Positions 21,014 through 32,039 of a DNA stretch of 44,200 nt are shown here, in pieces. Source of the DNA: Podochytrium sp. JEL0797 (taxonomy: Eukaryota > Chytridiomycota > Chytridiomycetes > Chytridiales > Chytriomycetaceae); assembly GCA_027596195.1 (NCBI GenBank), contig JADGJG010000103.1, positions 1-44,200 on the forward strand, given 5' to 3'. How positions within the stretch are numbered: the stretch's first letter is position 1; each line of letters begins with the position of its first letter. The translations under genes and the position numbers were made by a program. The notes under the pieces were generated by a model, which did no database searches, was not told the DNA's origin, and worked only from the letters and a program-made list of their open reading frames with translations.

Positions 21014-22344
21014 ATGCCCTCTGCGGATCCAACCCTCACCGAGCCCCTCACGGCAACTCCACTCGACACAATAGACGACACACACACCACACACGCACTC
21101 AATCGCAAATACTCCACCGCAGGGGGAAGGCGCCAACACCCTCCACTCGAACTCAAACTCCGCTTCCCGTCTTTCCTGAAGCCCCCACAAGCAAAGCCGT
21201 CGACCCCGTTCAAAGAACCCACCTCCCCGCAGCTGCATCTCCTCACGGAAACAGATATGCCCGCTTGGTACCAACACACGCCGTTTATTTTGACTGGGTA
21301 CCGCCGCATTGGTCATTCGTATGCCGCTTGTATCGAGTCATTGAAGTACGTGCATAATGAGACGGGAAACTTTTACTCGCATGCGATCGGGGCTGTGTTC
21401 TTTGTGATTCTGCAGGTTTGATTGATCCTCGAGTGCACCGCAAATCTCTCTCTCTGACCTCTTTGCGCCCCACACCGCGTGAAAAAAAAACACACCCGCA
21501 GCTATGCACGCGCACTTTCATCCTCGAACCCAACAACGCGTCTCCCACGGACTACCTCATTTTCGCCATGTTCCACTTTTCCGCCGTGTTTTGTTTATCC
21601 ATGAGCGCCACGTTCCACCTCTTTTGCTGCCATAGCCAACGCGTGCAGCGAAACTGCATGAAATGCGATTACGTTGGGATCGTGGTGTTGATTCTCGGAA
21701 GTGTGTTGGCGACGCTGTATTACGCGTTGTTGTGTTATCCCGCAATGCAGACGGCGTATATGGGGATGATGATTGCGGCGGGTGTGTTGACGGTGCGTTT
21801 GTATGACTGTTTTTTTGTATCTTGTTGAAGGGGGTTTTGTGGTTCCTGGGATACTGATGGGGGCTTGGTTTCTAGATTGGCGTCAACGCGAGCGAGTATT
21901 TTGTGGGACCCAAGTATCGACCTTTGCGCACGATGCTGTTCATTTCGATTCCTTCGTTGGGGATCATCCCCATTTTTCATTCCATCTTGGTTCTAGAGGA
22001 TGATGTATGTATTTGGACCTCCCCTTCTGTTTTTTTTTGCTTCCTCTAATGATTCGAACAACCTCCCCGCCCAGTGGTCCACCCTCTTCCACATGATCTC
22101 CCACCCTTACACCTTCCTCATGCTCTCCTCGTACCTATTTGGCTCGATGCTGTTTTTGTTTCATTTCCCGGAACGGTTGTACCCGGGATACTTTGATTAC
22201 TGGTTCCAGTCGCACCAGTTGTTTCATGTGTGTGTGTTGGCCGGAGCTGTGTTTCATCATGTTGGGCTTGTTGATGTGTTTTTGTGGCGGGTTGGGGAAG
22301 GGGAGGGGAGAGGGTGTTTGGTGGGTGGGGTTGGGTTGGAGTGA
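21014..22344 (+). CDS. PAQR/hemolysin-III family receptor (IZH/adiponectin-receptor type)
   Basis: Four exons (21014-21415, 21502-21792, 21876-22004, 22075-22344) give 363 residues. After a ~80-residue disordered N-terminus come the family signatures: PFILTGYR, ETGNFYSHAIGA, SATFHLFCCHS with CDYVGIVVLILGS, FPERLYPGYFDYWFQSHQLFHVCVLAGAVFHH. The conserved Ser, His, Asp and HxxxH residues of the zinc-dependent ceramidase-like core are present (SATFH, CDYVG, HQLFH). Seven hydrophobic segments can be counted. Fungal members (Izh) act in zinc and sterol homeostasis; animal members bind adiponectin or progestins. The last ~25 residues are Gly/Val-rich and variable. Confidence 0.88.
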
Positions 22345-22457
22345 GGTTGAACTTCTTTTTTCTTTCGTGAGTTTGGGTATCATGAGAAACGAAAGAATAG
22401 AATGATCATTCAGAAGAAGAAGAGAGAAAGAAAAAAAAGTCGGTTCGCAAAAAAAAC

Positions 22458-24147
22458 ATGGCAAAAATATTCGTGACGAAAGCCAAAGCGTTAGCGTTGT
22501 CTGCCGTCTTGTTATTTGGGTTTGCTGGGCTGTTGGTTGCGCTTCGCAGGGTGAACACTTGGGTTCCAGCAGCTGTCGTTTTCAAAGACGCGACTTTTGA
22601 CAGCTCTGACGGATTCTGGGATCATGCTCCAACCCCATTGACACCCAGTCAGCAGCAACGACTAGAAAAGGCTCGACAACATCTGGTATGCATGCGTTTT
22701 TGAAAGTTTTCACGTGTCCTAAATCGTTGTAACATACACCTAAAAAAATCAGCCAGCCGACTTTGCATTCCGCCCCACATTCGAAGAACAACCCCTTCGA
22801 GAAACCGCCATCCTTTCCTTCCTCTCAGCCTCCCATTCCCTCACATCCTCTGATCTCATCTTCTCCACCCTCAACGCCCTCCTCCACGCGTTCCAACACC
22901 ACACAACCACAAACAACACCCCAAACTCCCCGGAATTCGTCCTCCTCCTCGTCACAGACAACATCCCCGCCCCACACCAAAACACACTCGCTCATTTCGG
23001 TACACGTCTCGTTCGCGTGCCGCACCTTTCGGAACTCGACGCGTATGTCGACGCGGCCCTCCCTTTCGGAGAGTACATTCTGCAACGCGATTCAGCTGCC
23101 ATTTCGAGTCACACGGTTCTTCAAGCGTTTCGGCTCATACATATGTACGATGCGATCGTGTATCGCGATTTGAACGCGCGTTTTGGGAGGCGGGTTGAAA
23201 CGGACCTTTTGGAGACGTTGAAGACGCATTCGAAGGCGGATCCAGATGGTGGTGCTGCGAGGGGAGATTATACTGTGGTATCTTGCAGCAGTAGTGGAAG
23301 CAACACGAGCAGTGTGAGCCTGTTGGAGGATGGATTCGCGTTTCGACCGAGCGTGCATCATTATTTACAGCTCAAGCAGTGGATTATGGCGCGGGATGGG
23401 GTTGTAAATGGGGAGATGGGGCTTTCGGGGTTGATGAAGGCGTATTTTGACCATATTCACGCGTTCAGGACTGTCGAGTCCAACGAGGTGGGAGACCCGC
23501 CGGAGATTCCCAGCATTGATTATTGGAACACGGAAGCGATCGATGCAGCGCTCTTTTCGCGGTTTTTTCAACTCTGTGGGGATGTGAGGAAATATCAGAT
23601 GCAAATGTTGGAGCAAGGAAATCGAGACATGAAGCTGATGATGCCCGTGGTTCCAGCCTCCATTGAGCTTTGGAAACGCGTGAAAGAGAGTGGTGTCATG
23701 ATGGATACGATTGCGATTGTGTCCATGAATGCAAAGGACCGAGATGCAAGGGATCGCGTTGCGGCGAAGTGGAATCAAGCGCATCATTTTGTCGTGCCAA
23801 ACCTCCGGGGTGTTGCGGGAGTGAGGAAAATTGTGGAGCTCTTGCAGAGGTATGATTGGGTGTGGGTGGTGGCGGATCATGTGGACATGGTGGAACGGGA
23901 GGAACCGATTCACGTCTTGTTGGGGGAATGGACGCGTGGGGGGTCGAGGCAAGTTGTTGTTGTGGCGCCGAATTGTGAAGAGGCGAGCGGCAGTTTGGTC
24001 CTTGGGAAAGGGGCGTTGAAAGAGATGATCAAGGCGGTTTCGGGAAGCAAAGCGGGGTCGGTTGATGGAAAGTCGCTGCTGAATGCATTGCGGAATATGT
24101 ATTCGCACACAACAATTGAATGCATGGCGTCGCCGATTTTTGAATAA
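22458..24147 (+). CDS. Type II membrane protein with GT8-like glycosyltransferase fold
   Basis: Two exons (22458-22685, 22753-24147) give 540 residues. Residues 12-30 form a signal anchor (ALSAVLLFGFAGLLVAL), placing the rest in the Golgi or ER lumen. The region from about 85 to 210 follows the GT8 order: ETAILSFLSAS, EFVLLLVTDNIP, then VLQAFRLIHMYDAIVYRDL. In active GT8 enzymes the last segment reads like YLDAD. Here it is YRDLN, so the DxD metal motif is altered to DxN. The C-terminal half (with ELWKRVKESG and VVADHVDMVE) is unfamiliar. It could be a divergent glycosyltransferase or a relative that lost metal binding. Substrate unknown. Confidence 0.5.
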
Positions 24148-24165
24148 CACTGCAGTTTATTTGGC

Positions 24166-25985
24166 CTACTCATCGTCTTCATCGTTTCGTTCAACAGCGG
24201 GCATAAACTCTGCCTCCGCCCCCACGATCCGCTCAAACACTGTCCGTGCTTCAGCCAACGATTCTTCAAACCCAATCGCATCACTCCAATCTTGCGTCAA
24301 GACCATGTTGCTTCCCGCCGTATCGCTGGGCTCGCTGAGAATCGGAATCGACTGAGTGTAATAAATCGTCACGAGCGGCACGATGGGGCTTGTCTCGGTC
24401 TCTCCCGATTCTGACTGCCCTCCGACTTGCAGTAATGCCGTCAAAGTGGTTTCCAAATCTTGTCTTGCGGTGGCGGTTTCGTCCGACTCGGTCCATAAAT
24501 ACAACACAACTGGAAAAGATTGAGGTGAGGATTCGACCAGTGCAGCTTAACAAAGAGGAGTACGATGCTCACATTTCCCAGCGGGACACACCAACGTGTT
24601 GTTCGAATGCTGAATACCGACAACACCGTTTTTGTCACTCGACCTGGGTGGGATCACAATCAACCCAGGTTCACCCACACGCGCCAATTTCGTATCATAA
24701 ATCGCCATAGATCGCGAAATCCTACGAATAACAAAGAAAGCAGTTGAGCTCCAAGAGTAGTCGCAAAACCAAAAAAAAAAACTTACCTCTTCAACTTTGG
24801 CTTCTCGCCCAGATCACGGCCTGTGACCTCCTTCAGTAGATTCCCGTATTGAGATGCACACGTTGGACTGCTCACAATCCAGTTGCACGAAAATTCTGTC
24901 TCACTCCCTTCACGATTCGATTTGAATACAAACACCGATCCCCCATCCTTCACCTCAACAGCCGCGCTAGTGGGATGATAGTCGAGCATATATGTACCAC
25001 CATGGACGGCGCATACTCTAAAAAACAAGCCATTTAATAAGGTCATGTGAGACACGAGAAGAACGAACCTGCAAAACGCTTGCGACACCTCGCTTGATGT
25101 CCCATAGACCCCACTCAAGAAAGGCGTTGCCCCGAACCGTCCAATTGAGCCCAAGTATTGTTTAATGGCAGTCACGCCCTCTCTCTTCGTCACTGGGGGG
25201 GGAACGATCAAAACAAATCCGATCCTTGATCACGAACCCATCCAACTCACCATGCGCAACATCGCGCGCCTTGACAAATAATCCAATCGCATTGAACAGC
25301 ATGGCGGTGCTTTTGGGAGTCAGCTTCTGCTTCTGCAGATACTCGACGAATGGCATGCCAGCGTCAGGGTCCACAGCCTCGGCCACAACCTCCTCTTCAA
25401 CCCCTCCCTCCATACCGCCTTCTTTCTTCGTATCGTCCATCACAAACTGACTCAAGAGTTTCATCAATCTTCGCTTCTCGAGCAACCCAATCGATTCGTT
25501 TTTGAAAATGTCCTCCTTCGAGCACGGAACGGCTTCGAGGGCCGTTCCATCCCACAACAAGTGTGTCGATTCGAGCGCGCGAAACTCCAAATAGTTGGAA
25601 ACGTTGGAGGCAATCATGTTTGAAACGAGCTCACCGTTTGCAAAGATCAATTTGGGTGACAACTCGCAAGTGTATTTGCGGGCGGTTTCGAGTAGGGTCG
25701 AGAGAGTCTCTTGGTCTGTTGCGAAACCCGCCAACGAGTCAAAAGAGAGTTGTGGTGGGATCAAGCGGGATGCGGAACTCAACCTTTGGGTACAGCTTCG
25801 GCACCGCGGTCGTCTGCCAACATCTCTGCAAGCGTCGCTACAGCGCCTTGGCCTCCGTACATCTCACTGGAGTCCACATGCACAACTTTCTTTCCGTTGC
25901 GGGAAAGTGCGGCCGCTAGAAATGACTCGGTGGGGCCCGTGCCAATCACGAGGACGTCAAAATGATCGCGCGAGATTTCTGTCAT
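24166..25985 (-). CDS. MRS6: Rab escort protein (REP/Mrs6)
   Basis: Six exons (25985-25784, 25715-25251, 25192-25069, 25017-24787, 24721-24573, 24509-24166) give 504 residues. The N-terminal GDI/REP dinucleotide-fold motif is clear: FDVLVIGTGPTESFLAAALSR, KKVVHVDSSEMYGG (shown in parts: DVLVIGTGPTES, HVDSSEMYGG). Then follow ELSPKLIFANGELV, VSNYLEFRAL, VPCSKEDIF, LLEKRRLMKLLSQF, PFVEYLQKQKLTP and RFGATPFLSGVYGTSSEVSQAFCRVCAVHGGTYML in segments. The last blocks match REP rather than GDI, and an acidic insert (EGGMEGGVEEEV) interrupts the middle. REP presents newly made Rab GTPases to geranylgeranyl transferase II. The gene is convergent with the GT8-like gene, with only 18 bp between stops. 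Confidence 0.88.
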
Positions 25986-26155
25986 TGTTTTTTCTTTCCA
26001 GACCCGATTACCGAGTTAAAAAACGAGAAGTTATTGGCTCAACGCGACCTTAGATGGCCAGGCAAGATTTCGGAGGTGTGTTGTCCAATTTCCACCAATG
26101 CAACTTCCAAGTGGTATTCCCGACAAGTTCAACTCGCGATTTAACTGCCGAAATC

Positions 26156-28059
26156 ATGCGACACACTCCAGAGCGACGGACCCTAGTCAAAAGATTGACC
26201 GCCCTAGTCGCCGCGCACCGAATCTTGTTTGCTCTGCTTCTCGTGATCACTGCCACCTTTCTCCAAACACAAACGGCAAGCTGGTTCAATCCTTTGCCAT
26301 CCGATGCCACAGAAGCACCAAAAAGCAGCTTTCAATGCTCTCAGCTTCCGGCCTTGGCACCCCTTTCTCACAAGAATCTGAAGTCCCGTCTGGATGAGAA
26401 TCGATTCGGTCGCGATGCATTGATCCGCTTGTCACAGGCTGTTCAAATCCCTACTGAATCTTACGACGATCTGCCACTGGAACTCACCAAAGAGGATGTA
26501 GCCGCGCCCTTCGTGGCGTTTCACGAATTTCTGGAACACAAATTTCCACTAGTCCATCGAAACTTAAAGAAGCAGAAAATCGGCGAGTTCTCTTTGCTGT
26601 TTACGTGGGATGGAAGTGATAGCGAGAAGGACGCCATGATCTTGATGGTAAGCGCGTTTTTCTGGTGGATAGCTTCTAATTTTTTTTATAGTCTCACATC
26701 GACGTTGTTCCGGTTCTTCCCGAGACTTTTGCGGACTGGAAGTACGACCCATATTCTGGGTTCATCGATACTGAGAATGGAAAACTTTGGGGACGCGGTT
26801 CGATGGACACGAAATCGACTCTGATGGGTATTCTTGAAGCCGTCGAGAAGTTGCTCGAGGCGGAATATTCTCCAGGCAGAACCATCTATTTGGCATTTGG
26901 TCACGATGAGGAGAGTGAAATGATGGTATGTGCTTGTGTTTCCTTCGGCAGTCAAATTTCACCAACGCGGTGCTGCAAAACCAGGGTGCGTTTGCCATCG
27001 CTCAATACCTGGAGCACGAGCTCAATCTTGCTGGAAAAGTTGGCCTAATTGTCGATGAAGGAACTGGCTTTAAGTCTGACAATGGCTTGAATTTCGCGGC
27101 AGTTGCTGTATCGGAGAAAGGGTGAGCATGTTTTGGCCACTGGTTTTGGTCGTTGCAAAGCCAAATCTCACATCCTCGCTTTTTCCTGTAGATACACCGA
27201 TGTTCAAATCATTGTCGAAACCAAAGGTGGACATTCTTCCATCCCTCCAAAACACACTGCCATCGGGTACACCGCGCAGCTCATCAACGCGCTCGAATCA
27301 AATCCTCACGTTCCCGATCTCTCCCTCGACAATCCAATCGTTGGATCCATGGCCTGTATTGCACGTCACGCCCCAAACCCATCTCCGCGTCTCGTGAATG
27401 CAATCAACGCGTGGCCCGAGAGCCGCTTGGAGCTGCTGGGCATTTTGTTGGACACGCTGCCAGAGGAGGATGTTGTTGCAATTTTGGAAACCACCATGGC
27501 TGTGGATGTCATCAATGGAGGATTGAAAGTCAACGCGTTGCCAGAAAAAGTCACAACGTTGGTGAATCATCGCATCGGGGCTCATGATTCGGTGGAAGGC
27601 CTTCAGGAGTATTACCAACGCGTTTTGGCTCCTGTTTGTCTGGAAAGCAAGTTGAATTTGACCATTTCGGAGTTTGGAAACGGTGGGAACGTGTTGTTTG
27701 AACACGCGCGTCCGGATGCTCGGGGGAGAGTTTCTGTCTCGTCTCGCTTCGCGGTTTTGCAGCCTTCTCCAGTCAGCCCTTACAACGATAAGGAGGATCG
27801 CGGCTGGGCTGTGCTCGAAGGAACGATCCATCATGTGTTCGATGCCGAGTTTGGGGGCAACCTCATTGTCGGACCTGTTTTCGAGGCTGGAAACTCCGAC
27901 ACCAAGAGTTATTGGAATCTGAGCAAGAGCATTTATCGATTCTCGCCTCCTGCTGGAGGTGAAATCCACACGGTCGACGAATGGGTGTCGCTGGAAGGAT
28001 TTTTGAAAACTATCAAATTCTATCATGAGCTTATTCGAAATTGGAGTGAGGCACTGTGA
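26156..28059 (+). CDS. CPS1: Vacuolar-type M20 carboxypeptidase (CPS1/PM20D1 group)
   Basis: Four exons (26156-26647, 26692-26925, 26985-27121, 27192-28059) give 576 residues. A basic start (MRHTPERRTLVKR) precedes a membrane anchor (LFALLLVITATFL), as in yeast carboxypeptidase S, which reaches the vacuole as a type II protein. Zinc-site motifs are present: SHIDVVPV (His, Asp), GRGSMDTKS (bridging Asp), GHDEES (catalytic Glu and ligand Glu), VDEGTG (Asp) and near the end EIHTVDEW (His). GGHSS and VNHRIGAHDS give the substrate-binding His and Arg. DTKSYWNLSKSIYRFSP is typical of the group. An in-frame ATG at 26054 is possible but crowds the divergent Rab escort gene. The stop codon overlaps an AATAAA signal (TGAATAAA). 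Confidence 0.9.
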
Positions 28060-28241
28060 ATAAAAATCCTTTTGATTGCTGCATGAAGAATGTTCGAATT
28101 TTTTTTATAACCCCCGCTTTCGAGGCCTCCCCATTTCCCCTTCCCTTCCCGCCCTCGAACCATATTTATCAACGATGGAAACATGTGTTTTTCTGAGCTG
28201 TTTTCGCGTTTCATTAAAAGCGCGTCGGACACCAAAACAAA

Positions 28242-29117
28242 CTAACCGTCTTCATGGACATCCATTTCATTCTGCTTGAACGTGTTCAGCTCGTTTCGAA
28301 TCGCCACCTTCAGCTGCGGTGTCAATCTCTTGTACGTGATGTCGCCATCGGGCTTGCGATTGTATTCGGACTTTCGGAAAGTTGGGTGCACACGCACGGT
28401 TTCGTCGAAAATCAAAAGAATATTCTTGCTTGCGAGCTCTTCCATATCTGGCCTGTTTCGAATCTTTGTTTCGAGTACATCTTCAATCATGGAACGCGAC
28501 AAGCGTCTCTGTGCGCCCGCAATGCTCGCAGAAAGTCGCCTGGCTTGAAGCAGATAAAGTGTTATTTTAGCGAGCAACAAAGCATAAAAATGCCCTCACG
28601 TGCAACAATGTTCGTTGCCTCCAGTTCAGCTCGTGCCGGCCTCTTCTTCAAACACGACTTGAGCTGGTTGGCCTTTTTCTCAAAGTTGTTCAGACTTTTG
28701 TCGAGGTTTCCATTCGATTTGTTCAATCCTTCATTGCTGTCGACTGGTTTTGAGGTGAGTGATGGATGCAAGAAGGGAATTGCACGCACTCCGTAAAATA
28801 TTTCGAAGTTTCAGGTCGACTTTATCTGGTCTCAGAGACAACCTCCTGTTGAGCGTGTCCTGATGCATTTCTTTTTCGAGGGCCAGTTTGCTGACCATGA
28901 TCGTGGGAGACACGACGTCCTCTTTCAAAATATTCTTGCCGACAAGATTGTCTTTCTCCTGTCTGCGCGCCAATTTCTTGGCGATTTCTGAAGTCCAGGG
29001 GTCAGTCAGGGGTCAGTCGCGAGCCTGGAGGAGGAGGGGCAAACCTGAAACCATCAAGTCAAACCCCGCACCATTAGCGGACGTGTTGGCCTCGTCGAAT
29101 GTGTCGGAACTGCTCAT
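28242..29117 (-). CDS. Phactr-like RPEL-repeat protein with PP1-binding tail
   Basis: Four exons (29117-29045, 28987-28790, 28743-28600, 28543-28242) give 238 residues. Four RPEL-type actin-binding repeats are visible: LARRQEKDNLVGKNILK, LNRRLSLRPDKVDLKLRNIL, LKKRPARAELEATNI and LETKIRNRPDMEELASKNIL. The C-terminus then reads LLIFDETVRV, SEYNRKPDGD, YKRLTPQLKVAIRNELNTFK and NEMDVHEDG. This follows the Phactr C-terminus (LIRF.., YDRR.., RLT..DKAAIRKELNEFKS.EMEVHE), which binds protein phosphatase 1 and shapes its substrate choice. RPEL repeats bind G-actin. The RVxF-like position reads LLIF. The final RFHRP found in animal Phactr is absent. No frame covers this gene continuously, so it is easily missed. 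Confidence 0.75.
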
Positions 29118-29488
29118 GTTTGCTGAAGCTTTTGTCTTTGTTCTTCTTTTCCCTTTGTTCGGACATTTTGAAATAAAGATCACGAGTGGTCACGTGATCA
29201 AGTGTCGGAAATTTCGTTTCGCGACAGCACGCATGCGTGATATCAAGGTTCGACGCACTTTGGACGCGTAAACTGTCCATGGAATGGAGGACGGCGAAGA
29301 CAAGAGGAGTGTGCCTCCATTGGGCGTGACGCGGTGTCTGCCCCCCCCCTCCCCAACATGCCCCCCCGGCCTGAGTGGCGGATCAGATCAGTCAAATCTC
29401 CTCACTGTTTGCATGAAATTTCATACTGTGGCACCCATTATAAAGACGCGTTCGCGTTTGCAAACCGCCCCCAGAATTCCTCGCCAAA
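29118..29488. promoter_or_regulatory. Divergent promoter of Phactr-like and chitosanase genes
   Basis: The 371-bp gap between two outward-facing genes holds a TATA box near the chitosanase side, two C runs around 29341-29368, and no credible open frame. Confidence 0.5.
29439..29445 (+). promoter_or_regulatory. TATA box of chitosanase gene
   Basis: TATAAAG lies 44 bp upstream of the chitosanase ATG, the only well-placed canonical TATA box I noticed among these promoters. It is followed by GACGCGTTCGCG. The short spacing implies a very short 5' UTR. Confidence 0.55.
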
Positions 29489-30568
29489 ATGACCTGCAGC
29501 AACCCATTCACTGGCCAGGTTCTCAGCTCAGGCTGGCTCACCTACATCAACTGCGGCAAGATCCCAACGCCATCCTCAAACAACATGTGGCCACCTGCTG
29601 GCTGCCCCAACCCCGCTCTGCCTCCCAACACGTCTGCTTGGCCGAAAGTGAACGCTCGCAGCTTTCCTTCTAATCTCGACACCGGATATGGCACCAAAAT
29701 GACTCCAAACCAAGTGTATGCCATTTTAAGTTTGGTTTGGGTTGCCGAGAACTCTTATGGGAGTTTCGACGGTGTGATTCCTTGGTTTGAGGTACGTGAT
29801 GCATTCTCTTCTACAACCCATCACAACTAAAATTCCAAAAATCGTCGTTAGGCGTACCCATACATCCAAAACATTGGAGACGGCCGCGGATACACCACCA
29901 ACATTGTCGGCTTCTGTTCTGGAACCGGAGACTTGGCTGCCATGCTCAAGAACCTGCAAAAGCTGGAGCCTTGCAACCCACTGGTCAGGTACATTCCCGA
30001 CGTCCAGAAGCTCTCAAACTCTTGGTCCGACCAACTCACCGGTCTTGGTGGGTTTGCTCAACTCGTCGTTCAACAAGGAGGCGGGCCCACAGGAAGAGGT
30101 CCAATCAACCCGAATTACGTGAAGGCGACATGGGCGACAATCGCGGCTGCCAAGAGTCCCGAGGGAACTAATTACTGGGGTAATGCCATGGCGCTGTCGC
30201 GAAAATATCGTCTGTCTTTACCCATCTCCAAAGGACAATTATTTGACATTTCCCTGAACGCCGGAACTGATGCTGCTGTCCAACTTGCATCTCGAGTCAA
30301 TGTCAAATCTCCCGCCTCCGGTGGAAAGGAAACCACGTGGCTCCTTGCTCTCCAAACTCTGTGGCTCCAATACATTCAAGACAACCCTTCCATCAACAAC
30401 CAGCAACCAGACCGAGGGCTGATGTGGCAAAAGTTGGTGAATCCCAAAGCCAATGGGAAAAACTCGGCGGGACAAGTTGGAGCCAACAACAAGGTGCCAA
30501 ACCTCCAACTGACTCTGCCAATTAGCGTGAATTGTTATGGTTCGAAAATCAATATTCGCGCGCCTTGA
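29489..30568 (+). CDS. GH46 chitosanase
   Basis: Two exons (29489-29791, 29852-30568) give 339 residues. The catalytic core of family 46 is clear: ILSLVWVAENSYGSF with Glu about 87 as proton donor, then YPYIQNIGDGRGYT with Asp about 111 as the nucleophile-activating acid, and NIVGFCSGTGDL. LVRYIPDVQKLSNS and a late Ala/Leu helix (WLLALQTLWLQYIQD) follow the family pattern. The enzyme cuts chitosan, a polymer found in some fungal walls. GH46 is mostly bacterial (also chlorovirus), so this is a candidate transferred gene, now with an intron. No signal peptide is seen at the chosen ATG; an unseen 5' exon or non-classical export is possible. An AATAAA lies at 30615. Confidence 0.85.
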
Positions 30569-30642
30569 CCTTTTTTTTTGTTTTCACCCATTTGCATTGT
30601 TTTTCTCATTTTGGAATAAAAGTACTTTTACTTTTAGGTATT

Positions 30643-30741
30643 CGATTGGCGAACTTAAAGAATGGCACGTTGAGCACGAGCGGCCAGGTTGGGGCCAACA
30701 ACAAGAAGCCAAATTTGCACTTACATTTGCCCCATTTTTAA
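30643..30741 (+). pseudogene. Duplicated 3' fragment of the chitosanase gene
   Basis: Seventy-five bases after the chitosanase stop, an open stretch reads RLANLKNG, then SGQVGANNKKPNLHLHLP and a stop. It repeats the real C-terminus (KLVNPKANG, SAGQVGANNKVPNLQLTLP). A TTTTAG acceptor-like site lies just before it at about 30631-30636. It is either the remnant of a second gene copy or an alternative last exon. No matching donor with the right phase was found, so a remnant is more likely. Confidence 0.65.
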
Positions 30742-30844
30742 TAAGTTGTGCGCCAAAAGTTTTTTAGAGAGAAATATAGTTCTGACGCCTTTGTTCGCGA
30801 AGAAGAAAAAAGAAGGCCTTTGCGATTATACTTTATTTAATTTC

Positions 30845-32039
30845 TCAAATCAAAGAGCTGATACTCATGCGCCGCGATGATGTTGCAGGCACCACAATCG
30901 AGGGCAGATCTTGACTAGAAGGTGTTTGGATGTAGCTGTGAAGACTTGGAAGCCGCGGTTGGTCATTCCGGAATGAAAGTGGGAGCTGGACATGTGGAGA
31001 ATCTTGCTGCGGTCGGAGTTGTGTGTGTGTGAACAAAGCTTGCATATGGCGTGGGACAGCGTCGACAGTGTGACTTGCCAGCACATGTCGAACGGGCTGT
31101 CCAGCGAGAGGTGGGAGTTGGTTGTACGAGTAGTCTTGAATTTCGGCGAATTCGTGTTTGATTGGAAGTTGGGGTGGGTAGCCGCGAGGCGCTTGCGAAG
31201 TGATTTCAAACACAGGGTTCATGGGTCGGTGAGCGTGTTGAGCGGCAACAGCATGGGGCTCAGATCGACGCATTTTGGCGCGTTGGTTCTGCAAATAAAA
31301 CACAGAAAGTCAGAATTTGATAGCAAGACACGCGAGGAATGAGAGTGGTGCAATCAATATTCGTTTTTTGCCTCACCTGAAACCAGTTGCGCACCGTATT
31401 CCTTCCCATCCCGATTCGCTCTGCAATCGCATTGTGCATGTTGCCTGAAGGCATGGGATTCTCTTCAAAAATGGCATGAAGCACCTTCAGTTGCTCCCTG
31501 GTGGCTCGGATGTTGCCGCTCGTGGGCGGGGCAAGGTAGCGCTGTTCGGTAGCGGGTGCCTTTTGTGACCGTCTATTTGGGGTAGGTGTTGCCGAGGAGT
31601 GATTGGTAATTTGGGAGTGGCAAAGTCGTTGGGCTTGGCTGATGGGAATGAGATTTTGCTGGAGAGCGTGCGAGAGATGTGCTGAGTGCAGTGCCATGCC
31701 GGCACCGGGTTCTGTGGGAGTAGGAAGTCCGAGCGAGCTGGAAGGGGGCGAAGGGAGGTCGTTGAGTTCGGGCCTGCGCCAAGAATCCGCGGAAGGCACA
31801 AAGTGCAGCAGGGCAAGAGCGGCATCGCGCTCGTCCTGGTCTTGGATGGGACGGACTAGGGCGGCAGGACCGGCAGTGGGCAGACAGAGGTGGCGGATGG
31901 AGGGAAGCATCAAGGGCGAAGAGGATATCCCGGGTCTTTTTTGTTGCTGCAAATTTCCAAGCCCGAAATGGATTTTGCCACAAGCCCGCACAAGCCCAGA
32001 GCAAGCCCGACCCTTCGGCTTGTCGCGCGTGCCACCCAT
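30845..32039 (-). CDS. Homeobox transcription factor
   Basis: Two exons (32039-31377, 31288-30845) give 368 residues. The homeodomain spans about residues 172-231: IRATREQLKVLHAIFEENP, then IGMGRNTVRNWFQ joined across the intron to NQRAKMRR. The recognition helix keeps the invariant Trp, Phe, Asn and Arg (WFQNQRAK). There is no three-residue TALE loop extension. Flanks are Pro/Gln/Ser-rich, as in activation or repression domains. An in-frame ATG lies 27 codons upstream, but the MGGTRDK start is preferred. It is likely a nuclear DNA-binding regulator; targets are unknown. Confidence 0.87.

Noticed and set aside
20281..21309. Minus-strand open frame of 342 codons across the EF-hand and PAQR genes.
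   Set aside because: Antisense to two recognisable plus-strand proteins; low-complexity translation.
27898..27935. DTKSYW in the carboxypeptidase, where relatives often read DTRHYW, first taken as loss of a zinc ligand.
   Set aside because: In the PM20D1/CPS1 group the C-terminal zinc His lies further on; here it is present in EIHTVDEW. The enzyme looks intact.
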